Shown here piece after piece: positions 33,372 to 43,639 of a stretch of DNA of 64,000 nt. This DNA is from Fomitopsis serialis. Taxonomy: Eukaryota; Basidiomycota; Agaricomycetes; Polyporales; Fomitopsidaceae. Made by a program: the position numbers and the translations under genes. The notes below the pieces were generated by a model. It saw nothing but the letters and a program-made list of their open reading frames with translations. It made no database searches and was not told the DNA's origin. How positions within the stretch are numbered: the first letter of the stretch is position 1; each line of letters starts with the position of its first letter. The stretch covers positions 372,001-436,000 of the forward strand of contig NW_025954975.1 in NCBI RefSeq assembly GCF_022376445.1. The letters run 5' to 3'.

Positions 33372-33711
33372 CGCTATAGGTAATACTCTGCAGAGTCCGC
33401 AGGCAACGATGTTTTGGGAGCAACGAGCAGTGCGTCAATCTGGTAGCTAAGTTACTACTACTCCGAGTCAATCGGATGGAGTGGGCGTGTCCAGTTCGTG
33501 GTAAGTGTACGGGTGAGAGCAGCGGGCGCTCACAAGGACGAAGAACCGTGATCGTGTCGAGGTTAGAGCGCCTTGAACCTTGTTCGCCTCCCAAGGTAGA
33601 AATGCACTCCGGCTTGAGTTAAGCATGATGCAAACTGTAGGCGATCATCATTAGGTACTCCAATCAATAAATATCGTATGTCCCGCTATGAACGATACAT
33701 GGACACCAGCT
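33372..33711. other. Intergenic between BTB ii and F-box 1
   Basis: A 340-bp gap with no gene or repeat noted. Confidence 0.4.
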
Positions 33712-35423
33712 TCACCAGAAACGCTCCCAAGAGTCGGCATCCGCTACGTCGAACACGTCCACGAGGCCCTTGACCCTTTCCACAAGGTGAGCAGCAGATC
33801 TGAGGTGGTGGATGTTCGTGCCCATAAGGCGCAACTCCTTCAACCGTAAAGCTTTCTGCACATTCCGACTGAGGATAGCATCCAGAACCGCAGTTAAAGC
33901 CTCGAGGACACTATACGTCGCGTAGAGGTTGAGAACCTTGAGTTCCTTGCACACTAGGGGCTTGCTGTTTGTCATTGGATCGGCTGGCTGGCAGAGGGCG
34001 TCGAGCATATTGGCGATGGTCTCTGAACCGGATAGTCGGAGCTCTTCTAGCCCAGGAAATTGTCGAAGGACTCGTAGGCATAGTAGATCGTCCAAGAGCA
34101 TCCAGGCATCGATGCATAGGAATGTCAACGGCGAGGACGAGAACGTATCAAGTACCTCGCGCATGATCAAAGGCCCTGTGTCCTTTGATCGTTGAGAACA
34201 CAGCGCGATACGCAGGAGACGTCTGCGTGACACGTCTGCACGGGGTGTAGGCCAGGCAGAAACGTGTAGATACCCGCCCAGTATGATACTGAGAGAGCGA
34301 GTCGACGAGATAAGGGAGTCGTGGGTGGGCATTCGCCTCAACGCTGCTAACATAGACAGCGCCGAAGGCTCCGGTTGTTGTATCGAACGTCGAACGACAT
34401 GTGTGTCATCTGAGGGAAAGCGAACCTTTGCAGAATGAAGATGACGAGGTCGAAGTGCAACTCGAGCTTGAGTGTGCGCAAGTCTTGCATGACTCTGGGG
34501 GCAGGGGCTTCCTCCCAGTTGGAGATGCCTTCAGCTAGGAGGTCGGCGGCAGAGCGGGGTCCCCCGTTCATTATTCGGCACGATTCCTCGTCTGGATGTT
34601 TCAGCCACAGGAGGTCGAGCTTCGGACAGCCTTTGATCAAGCAGATCCAGGCTGCGTAATCTGGGTTGTAGCTCGATAGCTCGAGGTGCGTGAGATTGGC
34701 GAGGGGAGCAGCTAGCTCTAGAGAGACGCTTTGAAGATTGAGCTTCCGAAGTCGAGCAGCATGCATGGCGGGTATATGCAGTGTTCCGTCCCCCGTCGGA
34801 CGTTGGAATAGGGTTGACAATGCGAGACTCTCGAGGTTGGTCATCGTGACTAGGCCACGCGCGATAGCCGGCAGGTCATGCCTGACCGACACGTCGAAGA
34901 CGCGCACACCAGCTACGCGGTGCTCTTGTGCGGCCAAAGATTCCATGGCTTCATTGAAACACCTCGATGCAATGCAGACCTCCACCGATGCGGGGCTGGA
35001 ACGCTGTAGGCACAATTGGGCCGTATCGAGCTTCCCTTTGATGTGCTGTCCATTAAAGTAGATCGGATGCCAGAGGGTTGTAGCATTCAGAGCAGTTGCA
35101 CGCCAACGATGGCAAACGTGCGTCATCCTGATCCAAGTACGGCCGAAGCGTAACCTGTGCGCGTGCGCGTGATGTTTCATGTGGAGGATGATATCAATGA
35201 GCAGTTCGTCGGGGAGGCGATTGACAGGAGCTGAGGAGTTGAGGATGACGTAGAGATCTCTCCGTCGTCGCTGGGAACGCTCGAGGACGCGACGTGCCTC
35301 CTCGACTTCACGAAAGGCATCGTCGAGCTGGGCAACTGCCCACGCATGCGTCTCGCTCCTCGACATGCAGGCGATAGCAAGTGCACTATCTTGGTCCAAA
35401 ATACCGGAGTTGGGGCATTCCAT
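33712..35423 (-). pseudogene. F-box/LRR-type protein 1, one 1-nt frameshift
   Basis: A single minus-strand exon. The first frame (35423-34347) has MSRSETHAWAVAQLDDA, a coiled-coil-like stretch, the F-box (NRLPDELLIDIILHMK; MTHVCHRWRATALNATTLWH) and leucine-rich segments (LESLALSTLF, LRKLNLQSVSLELAAPLANL). It should continue as QQPEPSALSMLAALRRM into the second frame (34353-33712), which carries the remaining LRR-like part to SWERFW. The two are one base out of register near 34375-34385. The paralogue at 41401-43065 is continuous across the same point (FAFPQATHISLVVLPEF..), so a 1-nt deletion here is the simplest reading. F-box proteins choose substrates for SCF ubiquitin ligases. Confidence 0.8.
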
Positions 35424-36799
35424 TGGTGCGGTTCACGATTCGGAGCCTACTACTTAGCCGCGCTTGGGTGATGTGGCATCGGGTAGGAAACTGACAATGA
35501 CTTACTGCGTTATGTTGCACCTCAACTCTCCAATATACTATTGACACAATCGCGGGTTTCTTGTGAACGGAGTCCCGAAAGAGTGTCAAAGAGCATGAGT
35601 AAATGTGGGCATCTTTATACATATTTGACGCCTACAAACGTACCAAGAAATGTAGTCGGTTGGTCGCCGACGTCACTCGGCCGAAATTACTTACGGCAGT
35701 CGAGTGGCGACTCCAGCTGCAAAAGGCATGGCATCAGCATCAGGTAAGTGGCCACCAGAGCTCGAGCGTACAGTTCAAATGATTAGAAGGTCGTCGTTGG
35801 CTGCAAGTGTAAGGCCACGTCGGCGCTAATATCTGAGGCCTGCGATCGGCTACTTACTGCAATTGGGACAGGCGCCTATCGGTAGTCAATCTGTGGCCTA
35901 TGGGCGAGTCGAGTCGGACAGAGCGTGCATGAACACGAATGAATCGGCTGTAGTTTGCTTGCTCACTGTCTTTCAGGTCGTCCTCTTATAATTCAAAGCC
36001 CCGCGGCTCGGAACATGTGTGTTGATATGCCATGACCTGCTAAAGTCAATTAAGAAGAGTCGGATTAGGCCCACGTCTGGGGCAGCGAACATGGCCAATG
36101 CGAGCAATGAGGTGCATCCGTCAAACTACGCCATAATACCGTTGAGGCTATCCCTTGAGCGATCACGATGGCACTTCCAATCCGTGGAAGCAGTGTGATG
36201 GAAACTGTATATACCGACGATCTTTTGCGGAATTCAGTGATCAGTAAATACATATTACAGCTACGAGAAGCGAGACGACCTACCTCGACTCATCGCCATG
36301 TATCAGGGTCTGCTAATTGTTTCCAAGAAGCAGCATTGAGCCAGAAATGCTCGGGAAGCTGCAACCACGCTCTACGCACTTGCTCCCTGGCTCCCGCGAC
36401 CAGACATCAGCAAATGTGCACGTTGCTTATTCTGGGCTTAAACACCTTAATAAGTTGATCAAGGGCATTCAGTGAATAAGTGATCGTGCTTAATTAACGA
36501 GGTACCATTTCTTATTAAGGGGCGTGCTACTTGAACCGTCTTAATCAAGCTCGACTAAGTTGTGTGCTAAGCTGACATTAAGACTTGTAATCGTGGATCA
36601 AGTGGCCTTCAAGAACATCGATCTATTCATTCAAATCGTTCCATGGGACACAAATATATTCCGGAAATATGCCAATTCATTCTACAGTGTACGTATGGAT
36701 TTACAATATACTACTGTATTCGCTGGCGTACACGAGCTGGGCATGGGCACCATACACAGAGCCGATCCGCGAGCAAGTAGGTAGGTCCATGGGCAATCA
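35424..36799. other. Intergenic, AT-richer, no gene recognised
   Basis: Upstream of F-box 1. No conserved frame on either strand. Confidence 0.4.
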
Positions 36800-37600
36800 C
36801 GTGGGCAGTCGCGTGCGCGAGTGGGCGGCTGGCTGGCCGAACGGGTGCACGGGAGCGCGGGCGAGAGGCGGTGCATGCTAAAGGGGTTGTGGGCGAGAGT
36901 GAGTGCAAGTATGTGGACAGGCAAACGGGCGGGTAGGCAGGCGGAAAAGCGGGCAGGCGGGTAAGAGGGCGATGACGAGAGCATGAGGGAGAGCGGGCGA
37001 GAAGGCGACGGCAGTGGACCATTGAGTGCGTGGGCGAGCGAGCTAAGCAAACGAGAAAGCAAGGGTGAGTTGCGGCGCGGGCGACATAGCAAGGAGGGCG
37101 AGGGCGAGTGGAGGGCAAGCGAGTGAGCTGTCGACCCTGCAGGACGCCGAGAAAGTGGACAAGCGGACGGACAAAGAGAAGCAGGCGAGCGCGGATGTCG
37201 ACGTCTCCCCCGTCGACACTGCGAACCCGGATGCGGTGGGCGTCGTGACGAGCAGCGTGGACGTCGCGGTGAACCAGCCGGTGACGATGGCGGTCGTGAA
37301 GGAGACGACGCTCAGCCCGCTGACGTGGCTCCCGAGCCTCGCGTACTTGACGACGTTCGGGTTCGAGCTCGCGGTGGACGCGAACCTCTCGAACGTGCTC
37401 TAGCAATTGAGCGAAGGTGGGCAGGCAAGGCAGGCGGGCGGGTGCGAGCTAGTGAGAGAGCGAGCTGACGAGAAGGCGAGGGCAGAGAGCTATCGAGAAG
37501 GCGAGCGCGGCGAGCTAGTGAGAAGGCGAGCGTGAGCGCGCGAATAGGCAAGAATGGGCAGATGTACAAGAGGGCGAACGGGTAGGCAAGCACAGGCTCC
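36800..37600 (+). pseudogene. GC-rich simple-sequence tract enclosing a possible nitrate-transporter fragment
   Basis: 36800-37130 and 37410-37590 are degenerate GCGGGCGAG-type repeats. Embedded at about 37140-37403 is a plus-strand frame with core-gene codon bias, reading EKQASADVDVSPVDTANPDA and, at the end, LTWLPSLAYLTTFGFELAVD before ANLSNVL and a stop. The last segment resembles a helix of NNP/NRT2-type nitrate transporters next to the hydrophilic loop. No other exon of such a transporter is found, so this is a captured or leftover fragment. The family call is from memory of the motif and is tentative. Confidence 0.4.
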
Positions 37601-39314
37601 TCCGAGTCAGGCGTTGTGCGTGCGCGCTGTATCATCTAGTGTTCGGTGTTCTCTAGTGACAGGCTCGGCAGGAGACTTGAAGCTTGAAGCTTGAAGCTTT
37701 GAAGGGCCATACTCACCTTTGCATCCGTGCAATGACTCGAGCCTGCGGCGCCGCTGCACGCCATGCCGCTCCGTATCTGTGCATTTCACCCTTCTTGCAA
37801 GGAGAAATCATGACGTGGTATGCATATGCCGTGCACCAGAATGTTGGACGTTGCGATTGGACTTGCGCGTTGGACGGTCAAACGTTGGGTTGGAGAACGT
37901 TGAGCGCTTGAGCATTGCGGGCGACGTGTCATGTCGGAGTCCGATTGGATTTCCGTTTAGGGCAAGCAGCTGTGGCACTTGGGACGGAAACAACTGCGCC
38001 ATTTTTTAAATTTCATCATCAAGCGTCGTTCAGCTTTGTCCATGAACTGCTCGGAAACATAACTACGAGGCCACCAAGTACTAGACCTCGCTCCTGCCCA
38101 GACTCTTGGCGCTCTCACCCGTTACGCCGCACACCCACTCGCGACTTCTCACCTCTTCTCACATCTCGCGGCTGTGGCGACCCGCACTCTGGCCGCGCCG
38201 ACTCGCACGACGGGGAACAAAGGAGAGGACTGACAAGTAAGGGTGTAGCGAGCACAGAGAGCGAGCAGAAGGCTGGAGATTTGCAGGTATGTATTGAAAT
38301 GCTCATCTCGTCTCCGAGTCTGCTTCCAGACCCCAGATTCCAGTACCCGAGCTGCCAGCGACGTAACGAATGAGAAAAATGCTGTGCACGCTGCTGGCAG
38401 TGAACATGGGGCATCCATTCTACGGCCAAGACGATACGTGCGATACAGCCGTGTAGCTGCGCGTACGACACTCATCTACAGCCGCATGTCACGCAGCGGA
38501 TACGCTAAGCTGGTTTCCAGGTGAGCATGTTGCCGACGAGTGTCCCTAGTGCGTCTAACATCGTCACAACTTGCGGATGATGAGACCGCGATGCGGTCTA
38601 CGGGGCACAAGGCAGCACAACGAGCCGAGTCATTGTGCTCGTCATGCGCTCTTCGAACAGTTATAGCGGGGCATCGCGCCTAGGTCGCGGCACACCTTTT
38701 CTACCTGCGACTGCTACCCTGCGTGACGAAATATACAGCGCGCGCCATGAACTGAATTAGATCAGTACCTGCTTGCTCGCCGTTCGCTCACACTCGCCCG
38801 CCCACCTGCTCGCTCATTCACGCAAGATCGCCCGTGTACTTGTCCCATACGTTCGCGAATCGCACGTTCAGTGGCTCGCCCATCATCTCGCTCGCTCTCC
38901 TCGGGTGAAGATGACTCTACAACAATCAGTACTGGCAGAGAATGCGTGCGCGCTCACAAGATGGGCTTCTCATATTATATGACGTCGACGAGAGACAATG
39001 GTAGCATACTACATAGCATAGGGAGTGGCCAGATGTAATGTACCCTCCTTGATGATTCTATATACTATCCGCGGAACTTCGGTGGTCTGTCTCAGCTGCG
39101 TCAATAATCATTATCACGGTATGCAGACTTCAAGGATTGCATTTGCCAGAATGTACTTACATACTTAATTGTACGTTGTTCCTTACTCGTGCTTGATATC
39201 TGCTTATGTCTATCCTCACTGTTTCGCGCTTGTTTGATCAAGTACGCAAGGAGAGTAAGTGATTATCAAGCAGGAATCTAAGACATGAAGACTCGTAAGG
39301 TCCGTCAAGACGTG
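37601..39314. other. Intergenic, no gene recognised
   Basis: Contains a short AAGCTTG tandem (37678-37698). Otherwise no coding, RNA or clear repeat signal was found. Confidence 0.4.
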
Positions 39315-40427
39315 CTAAGTAACGTGCACATTTGCTGATGGACGTGCATGGCAAATGTCGCAAAAGTCTTCTGCGATGATTTCTTCCGAGTCCCAGCCCC
39401 ACAGCGTGTTCTCTCCAAACTTTGGTATTTTAACGATGTCCGGGAAGAGTCCGTCCCGTATATCTTTGCAGTCTCCGCTCTCGCAATCGGCGAACCAGCT
39501 GTCGGGTCCAGTGATCACTCCAGTTGGGTAGAGGATGGCGCGCGCTGCCGCAGCATGCGCGTACATCAACTCCTTCTTTCCGTCGATACATATTGCTAGG
39601 TCACTCGGACTGAGGCAATCCTGCGAGCCGTCGGTCGGCCCGAGGGTTTCCCAGCACAAGTGTCTCGGCTTTGAGCTGACAGCACAGATAGAACGCGGTA
39701 GGCAGGATACTCCATTCGCCGGTCAGTCGAGCGAGGTTGACGGCGGTGATTGCGTCTCGATCTTGATACCGAACAACGGACTGGACGGTTTGCTGCCGGC
39801 CACTTGAGTCGAAGCTTCGATATATGATATCAGGTTGGTCGCGGAAGCTCGTTGTGAAAACCGTCTTCAGCAGTCGAAGGCCTTCGGCTTCAGCGATGTC
39901 AAGTTGATATTTATGCCCTAGTTGAACGAGGGCTGCTGCAGCGGAGAATGCTATGGGTTCTCCAGCGGGCATCAAATATCTGAAGCGCAGTATAAACAAA
40001 TAAGCACAACCGAAGGAAGCAAAAAATTCCGGATCTGAGCACTCGCCTCCTATTAAATAAAAATCGCAGCAGATGTCGGAGATCATCCGCGGAGTCCGAC
40101 AGCTTGACCAAAGGGCAGCCATCTATCCCATTTACGTCATCTGGCTGAGGTAGAGACAGCAGGCCGCTGAAGACTGTGGACTCGCGCAACAGGATACCAT
40201 GATATACACGAAATGCGCGCCTCTCGGCGACGAGGACGATACTTCCGTCCAGAAACCAGAGCTCTTCGTCGCGCACAAGTTCGAGGTCTATGACGAGATA
40301 CCGAGACAGTCAGTTTTCCACATTTCGACCATCCTGAGTGGCCAATGCCCTGGTAATGAGGGATAGAGAAGTCACCTTGTGTAGAGGCTGAGACCGTACG
40401 ACTGTGACCGTCGGATAGGTTTGCCAT
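39315..40427 (-). pseudogene. BTB/POZ domain protein, copy iii (insertion, truncated 3' end, GC donor)
   Basis: Exons 40427-40376 (MANLSDGHSRTVSASTQ), 40287-40047 (DEELWFLDGSIVLVAERRAF, SDSADDLRHLLRFLFN) and 39979-39315 (RYLMPAGEPIAFSAAAALVQ onward). Very close to copy i. Differences: the second intron donor is GC (AG|GCGAGT) where copy i has GT; a 4-nt tandem insertion (CGAC) near 39625 shifts the frame after LVLGNPRAD, so the conserved DCLSPSDLAICIDG segment is read in another frame; and the C-terminus stops at HARPSANVHVT, losing the last ~35 residues of copy i. Most likely a pseudogene. Upstream sequence to about 40560 is shared with copy i. Confidence 0.82.
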
Positions 40428-40692
40428 TGCGTTTCACAAACCCAGCTGTGGTGCGGTTTTGTCTGCCGATGTGTGGGTTCGACACAATCCCTTCGCTGTA
40501 AGCTTGTGGAGTGTCTTTGTCTGAGACTACGCAGGTATGTTTTTGACCGCGATGATCGTCAATTGCAAGTTTGCCGTGGGCGCCGTGTGTGGCCACCCCC
40601 TAGCAACCCCCTAGTACATACTTTCCGGATTTGGAACAGCACTGTGGACTTACCAAGTGGACTCAGGGCATGCGGGCTACGCGTCGCGTATA

Positions 40693-41066
40693 CTGTGGCT
40701 GACCCAGCTTTGCAAAACGGACCAGATATGCAAAATGACGATTGTGCCCTCATACAGGGCCAAAACTCTTCGGAAAAAAAGGTTTTGAATTGCTTTGTAT
40801 GCTACCATTATTGTATCAGATGCTCGGAGGGCGGGACGCGATATGCGTGGAAAGAAAAATGCAATGCTCTGTTTTCGGCGGGAGGGCGAGTCTCGTTTGC
40901 ACGGCTGCCGACTGCATGTTCCTGCCTTCGTAAACATACAGAAATATTCATGCATGCAATCAATAAGTATAAGAATGGTACTATGAGAAAGAATCCCGCG
41001 GACCCTCCGATTTGAAGTGTGCGGGACAGCTTTGCAAACGTGTTTGCAAAGCTGGGTCAGCCACAG
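40693..41066. mobile_element. MITE-like element 4, TA-flanked, TIR CTGTGGCTGACCCAGC
   Basis: The left end CTGTGGCTGACCCAGCTTTG (40693) is exactly mirrored at the right end (41066). TA flanks both sides (40691-40692, 41067-41068). The GCTTTGCAAA core recurs sub-terminally as a palindrome, the same design as elements 1-3 but with a different TIR sequence, so a sister subfamily. 374 bp, non-coding, placed between BTB iii and F-box 2. Confidence 0.88.
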
Positions 41067-41400
41067 TAGATGTCTCAAGGAGTCAAGCTTCAAGGACGTA
41101 AGCGCAAGCCTGCTTGTGACATCGGTAAAGATACACACGGGTTTTGCAACTGCTGGAACGCACTCCCCGGCTTGCGCGACCGGCGATGGTCTACAGCTTA
41201 CGCACAAGAGCACGAGTACAGCCTACGGTTTGGAAAAATATCGACATAGCGAGCCGGGCGATGGATAGGATAGTAAGTACACAAAGTGGTGGAGTCCAGG
41301 AGCGCTCAGCGACAAATCACTCAGGACGTTTGTTTCCTACGCACTGGAGTCAGACATCAGCGTATGTTACAGAATCATGGCCGATAGGCGTACCTGGGCT

Positions 41401-43065
41401 TCAGTCGCCGATTGTCCTGGGACTGTACGAAATTTTGACCACATCCACAAGATGTTTGAGCTGGTTCATGACCGAAGGATCTACACCCGACTCGTCGTCC
41501 TGGAAAGTTATCAAATGCAGTTCCTTCAGTCGCGATCCCTGTGCATTCCTGTAGCGTAGGACATCCAAAACCAGGTTGACGGTCTCAGAAAGGTCCGGCA
41601 CGTAGATCCCGACAACTTCGAGCCCCGAGCATACCACCGCGTGCACAGCAGATGTGGCAGGCTGACGTAGAGCAGCCAGAACGGGGGAGGCGCCATAGAT
41701 GCCTGCCACTCGCAGTTTCGCCAGAAGAGGGTATCGACAGAGCAATTCAAGGCAAAGTGATTCGTCCAACGTACGAGTCCAGGTGGTTTGAAGGTTTAAG
41801 AACGTCAGGGGCGAGAGCGAGAACGCGCTCATCATCTCACGTATCAACAAGGCGGCGGTTTCCTCCCTCCGCTGTGAGGGTATCACGAACCGCAGCAAAG
41901 GGTCGTGCTCCTCGTCCTGAATCGGCCAGGCGAGCAGGTTGAAATGATCACTCAGCACGACGCGGATATATTGTATTGACGAGACAACGGCCACATTAGC
42001 CATTTGCCTGAGCATCGCTACGGCGGACAACGTCGGCGGCTCGGCGAACTCGGGGAGGACAACCAACGATATGTGTGTCGCTTGAGGGAAGGCAAATTGG
42101 TCGAGGATGGCGAACATGTGGTCGGGGGGTAGCTCGAGTTTGAGGGTGCCCAGTTCTCGCATTGTAAGTCGCTGAGGGAATCCCTCCCCCTCCGAGCTAT
42201 CTTCTTGCCTGGAAGCAGCGAGGTCCACGCCGCCGATTGCGAATTGCGAGTATGTTGATTGTTGCGTATGCATCAGGCAGAGGGACACGAGCCTCGGACA
42301 GCGCCTCAGTAGAGAGGGCCAAGCCGCGCGATTGGGCGCGCAGGTCGACATGTCGAGATACGTCAGGTTGCTGAGAGGAGCGACCACCCGCAGAAATATG
42401 TTCCTGACCCAAATCGTGCGAAGTCGGGCAGCGCACTCGGCAGGCAGCTGTAGCGTATCCTCCGTGTATGGACTTCTGTATATGCCGTACGACAACTCCA
42501 GAGTTTGCAGATTCACCATTAGACTCAGGTTACGTGCGAGTCTCCACAGGCCACGGTCCACTGATAAGTCGGCGATTTTCAAGGAAGCTATGCGGTGCTC
42601 CTCTCGGGCCAGAACTTGCATTGCAAACTCAGAGTAGCCCATATCCGCGTGAATCTGCAAAGAGGCATTTTTGGAACGCCTTAGACATAGTTGGGCTATG
42701 TCCAGTTCGCGTATGTGACGGCTGTCGAAGTGGATCACGTCCCACAAAAGCGGGGCGTTCAAAGCAGCTACGCGCCAGCGGTGGCAAACATGCGTTGTCC
42801 CGATCCACTGCTTCAACGACTGAGAGACGTCATGTTTGATGTTGCGGATGATCTCGACAAGCAACTCGTCAGGGAGCTGATTGACAGGAGCCGAATAGTT
42901 CAGGATGGCGTGGAGATTCTCAAGACGACGGTGAGAATTGGCGAGAATGCGGTGGACTTCCTCGACTTGGTTCTCTGCCCACACGCGCATTTCAGATCTG
43001 GACATGCCAGCCACGGCAGCCATGTCATCGTTGACAATTGTATGAGCGTGTATATCATGCGCCAT
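41401..43065 (-). CDS. F-box/LRR-type protein 2 (intact)
   Basis: Single exon, 554 aa. Begins MAHDIHAHTIVNDDMAAVAG, MSRSEMRVWAENQVEEVHRI; F-box NQLPDELLVEIIRNIK followed by THVCHRWRVAALNAPLLWDV; then leucine-rich segments (LQTLELSYGIY, LRTIWVRNIFLRVVAPLSNL, LGTLKLELPPDHMFAILDQF, LSPLTFLNLQTTW, LLAKLRVAG, RLKELHLITFQ). Paralogue of the frameshifted 33712-35423 gene with the same architecture. Probably a substrate receptor of an SCF ubiquitin ligase (SKP1-binding F-box plus LRR-like domain); the substrate is unknown. It lies on the same strand beside BTB iii, repeating the arrangement of BTB ii and F-box 1. Confidence 0.88.
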   Translation of the reverse strand: MAHDIHAHTIVNDDMAAVAGMSRSEMRVWAENQVEEVHRILANSHRRLENLHAILNYSAPVNQLPDELLVEIIRNIKHDVSQSLKQWIGTTHVCHRWRVAALNAPLLWDVIHFDSRHIRELDIAQLCLRRSKNASLQIHADMGYSEFAMQVLAREEHRIASLKIADLSVDRGLWRLARNLSLMVNLQTLELSYGIYRSPYTEDTLQLPAECAARLRTIWVRNIFLRVVAPLSNLTYLDMSTCAPNRAAWPSLLRRCPRLVSLCLMHTQQSTYSQFAIGGVDLAASRQEDSSEGEGFPQRLTMRELGTLKLELPPDHMFAILDQFAFPQATHISLVVLPEFAEPPTLSAVAMLRQMANVAVVSSIQYIRVVLSDHFNLLAWPIQDEEHDPLLRFVIPSQRREETAALLIREMMSAFSLSPLTFLNLQTTWTRTLDESLCLELLCRYPLLAKLRVAGIYGASPVLAALRQPATSAVHAVVCSGLEVVGIYVPDLSETVNLVLDVLRYRNAQGSRLKELHLITFQDDESGVDPSVMNQLKHLVDVVKISYSPRTIGD

Positions 43066-43500
43066 CGCGAACCTCTTGAGACCGAGACTGGTGATACATA
43101 TATATCAGCACCTATGAATGCCCTGAGATGACATATCGAGAGACATACGTAGTCTGGTGAAGGATTGATTCTCTCCACCGCGCCTTCACTGTGCTAGTAG
43201 TGTGCACCCTACATTGACAGCAAACGTTAAGCCTGAACACGCCGGAGGCACAGCGCGCTCAATGGTACTATAAGAGCAGCGTGAGGAGGCGCACCTGAGA
43301 CTTTATGGCATTAGTTTACCAGAGACTCTGAGTCGCAGTCAACGTTCTATCACCGTGACAGCAACTGAGCAAGCCAAGTCTTGGACACTGGCAGCGGCCG
43401 CGTCAACTTCTGGTGCGTGGGAGTCGCGATGAATGAGCCGGGTGGAGCTGAACCGATTCCAGCCTGCCTCGATCGAGATCTTGGAAGTGATCTGACATTC
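43066..43500. other. Divergent intergenic region, F-box 2 / RPC82
   Basis: Separates the minus-strand F-box 2 start from the plus-strand RPC82 start and marks the change from accessory to conserved genes. No gene seen. Confidence 0.5.
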
Positions 43501-43566
43501 CCTCCTCCTCCTCCTCCTCCTCCTCCTCCTCCTCCTCCTCCTCCTCCTCCTCCTCCTCCTCCTCCT
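43501..43566. repeat. (CCT)22 microsatellite upstream of RPC82
   Basis: An uninterrupted trinucleotide run of 66 nt ends 73 bp before the RPC82 start codon, in a pyrimidine-rich leader. The poly-Arg or poly-Pro frames across it are artefacts. Confidence 0.97.
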
Positions 43567-43639
43567 TTGCCCCCTCTTCCTCTTCAGCACTTGAGCCTCT
43601 CCGCCTGAGTTCTGACGTTTATCATCCAATATATCTACA

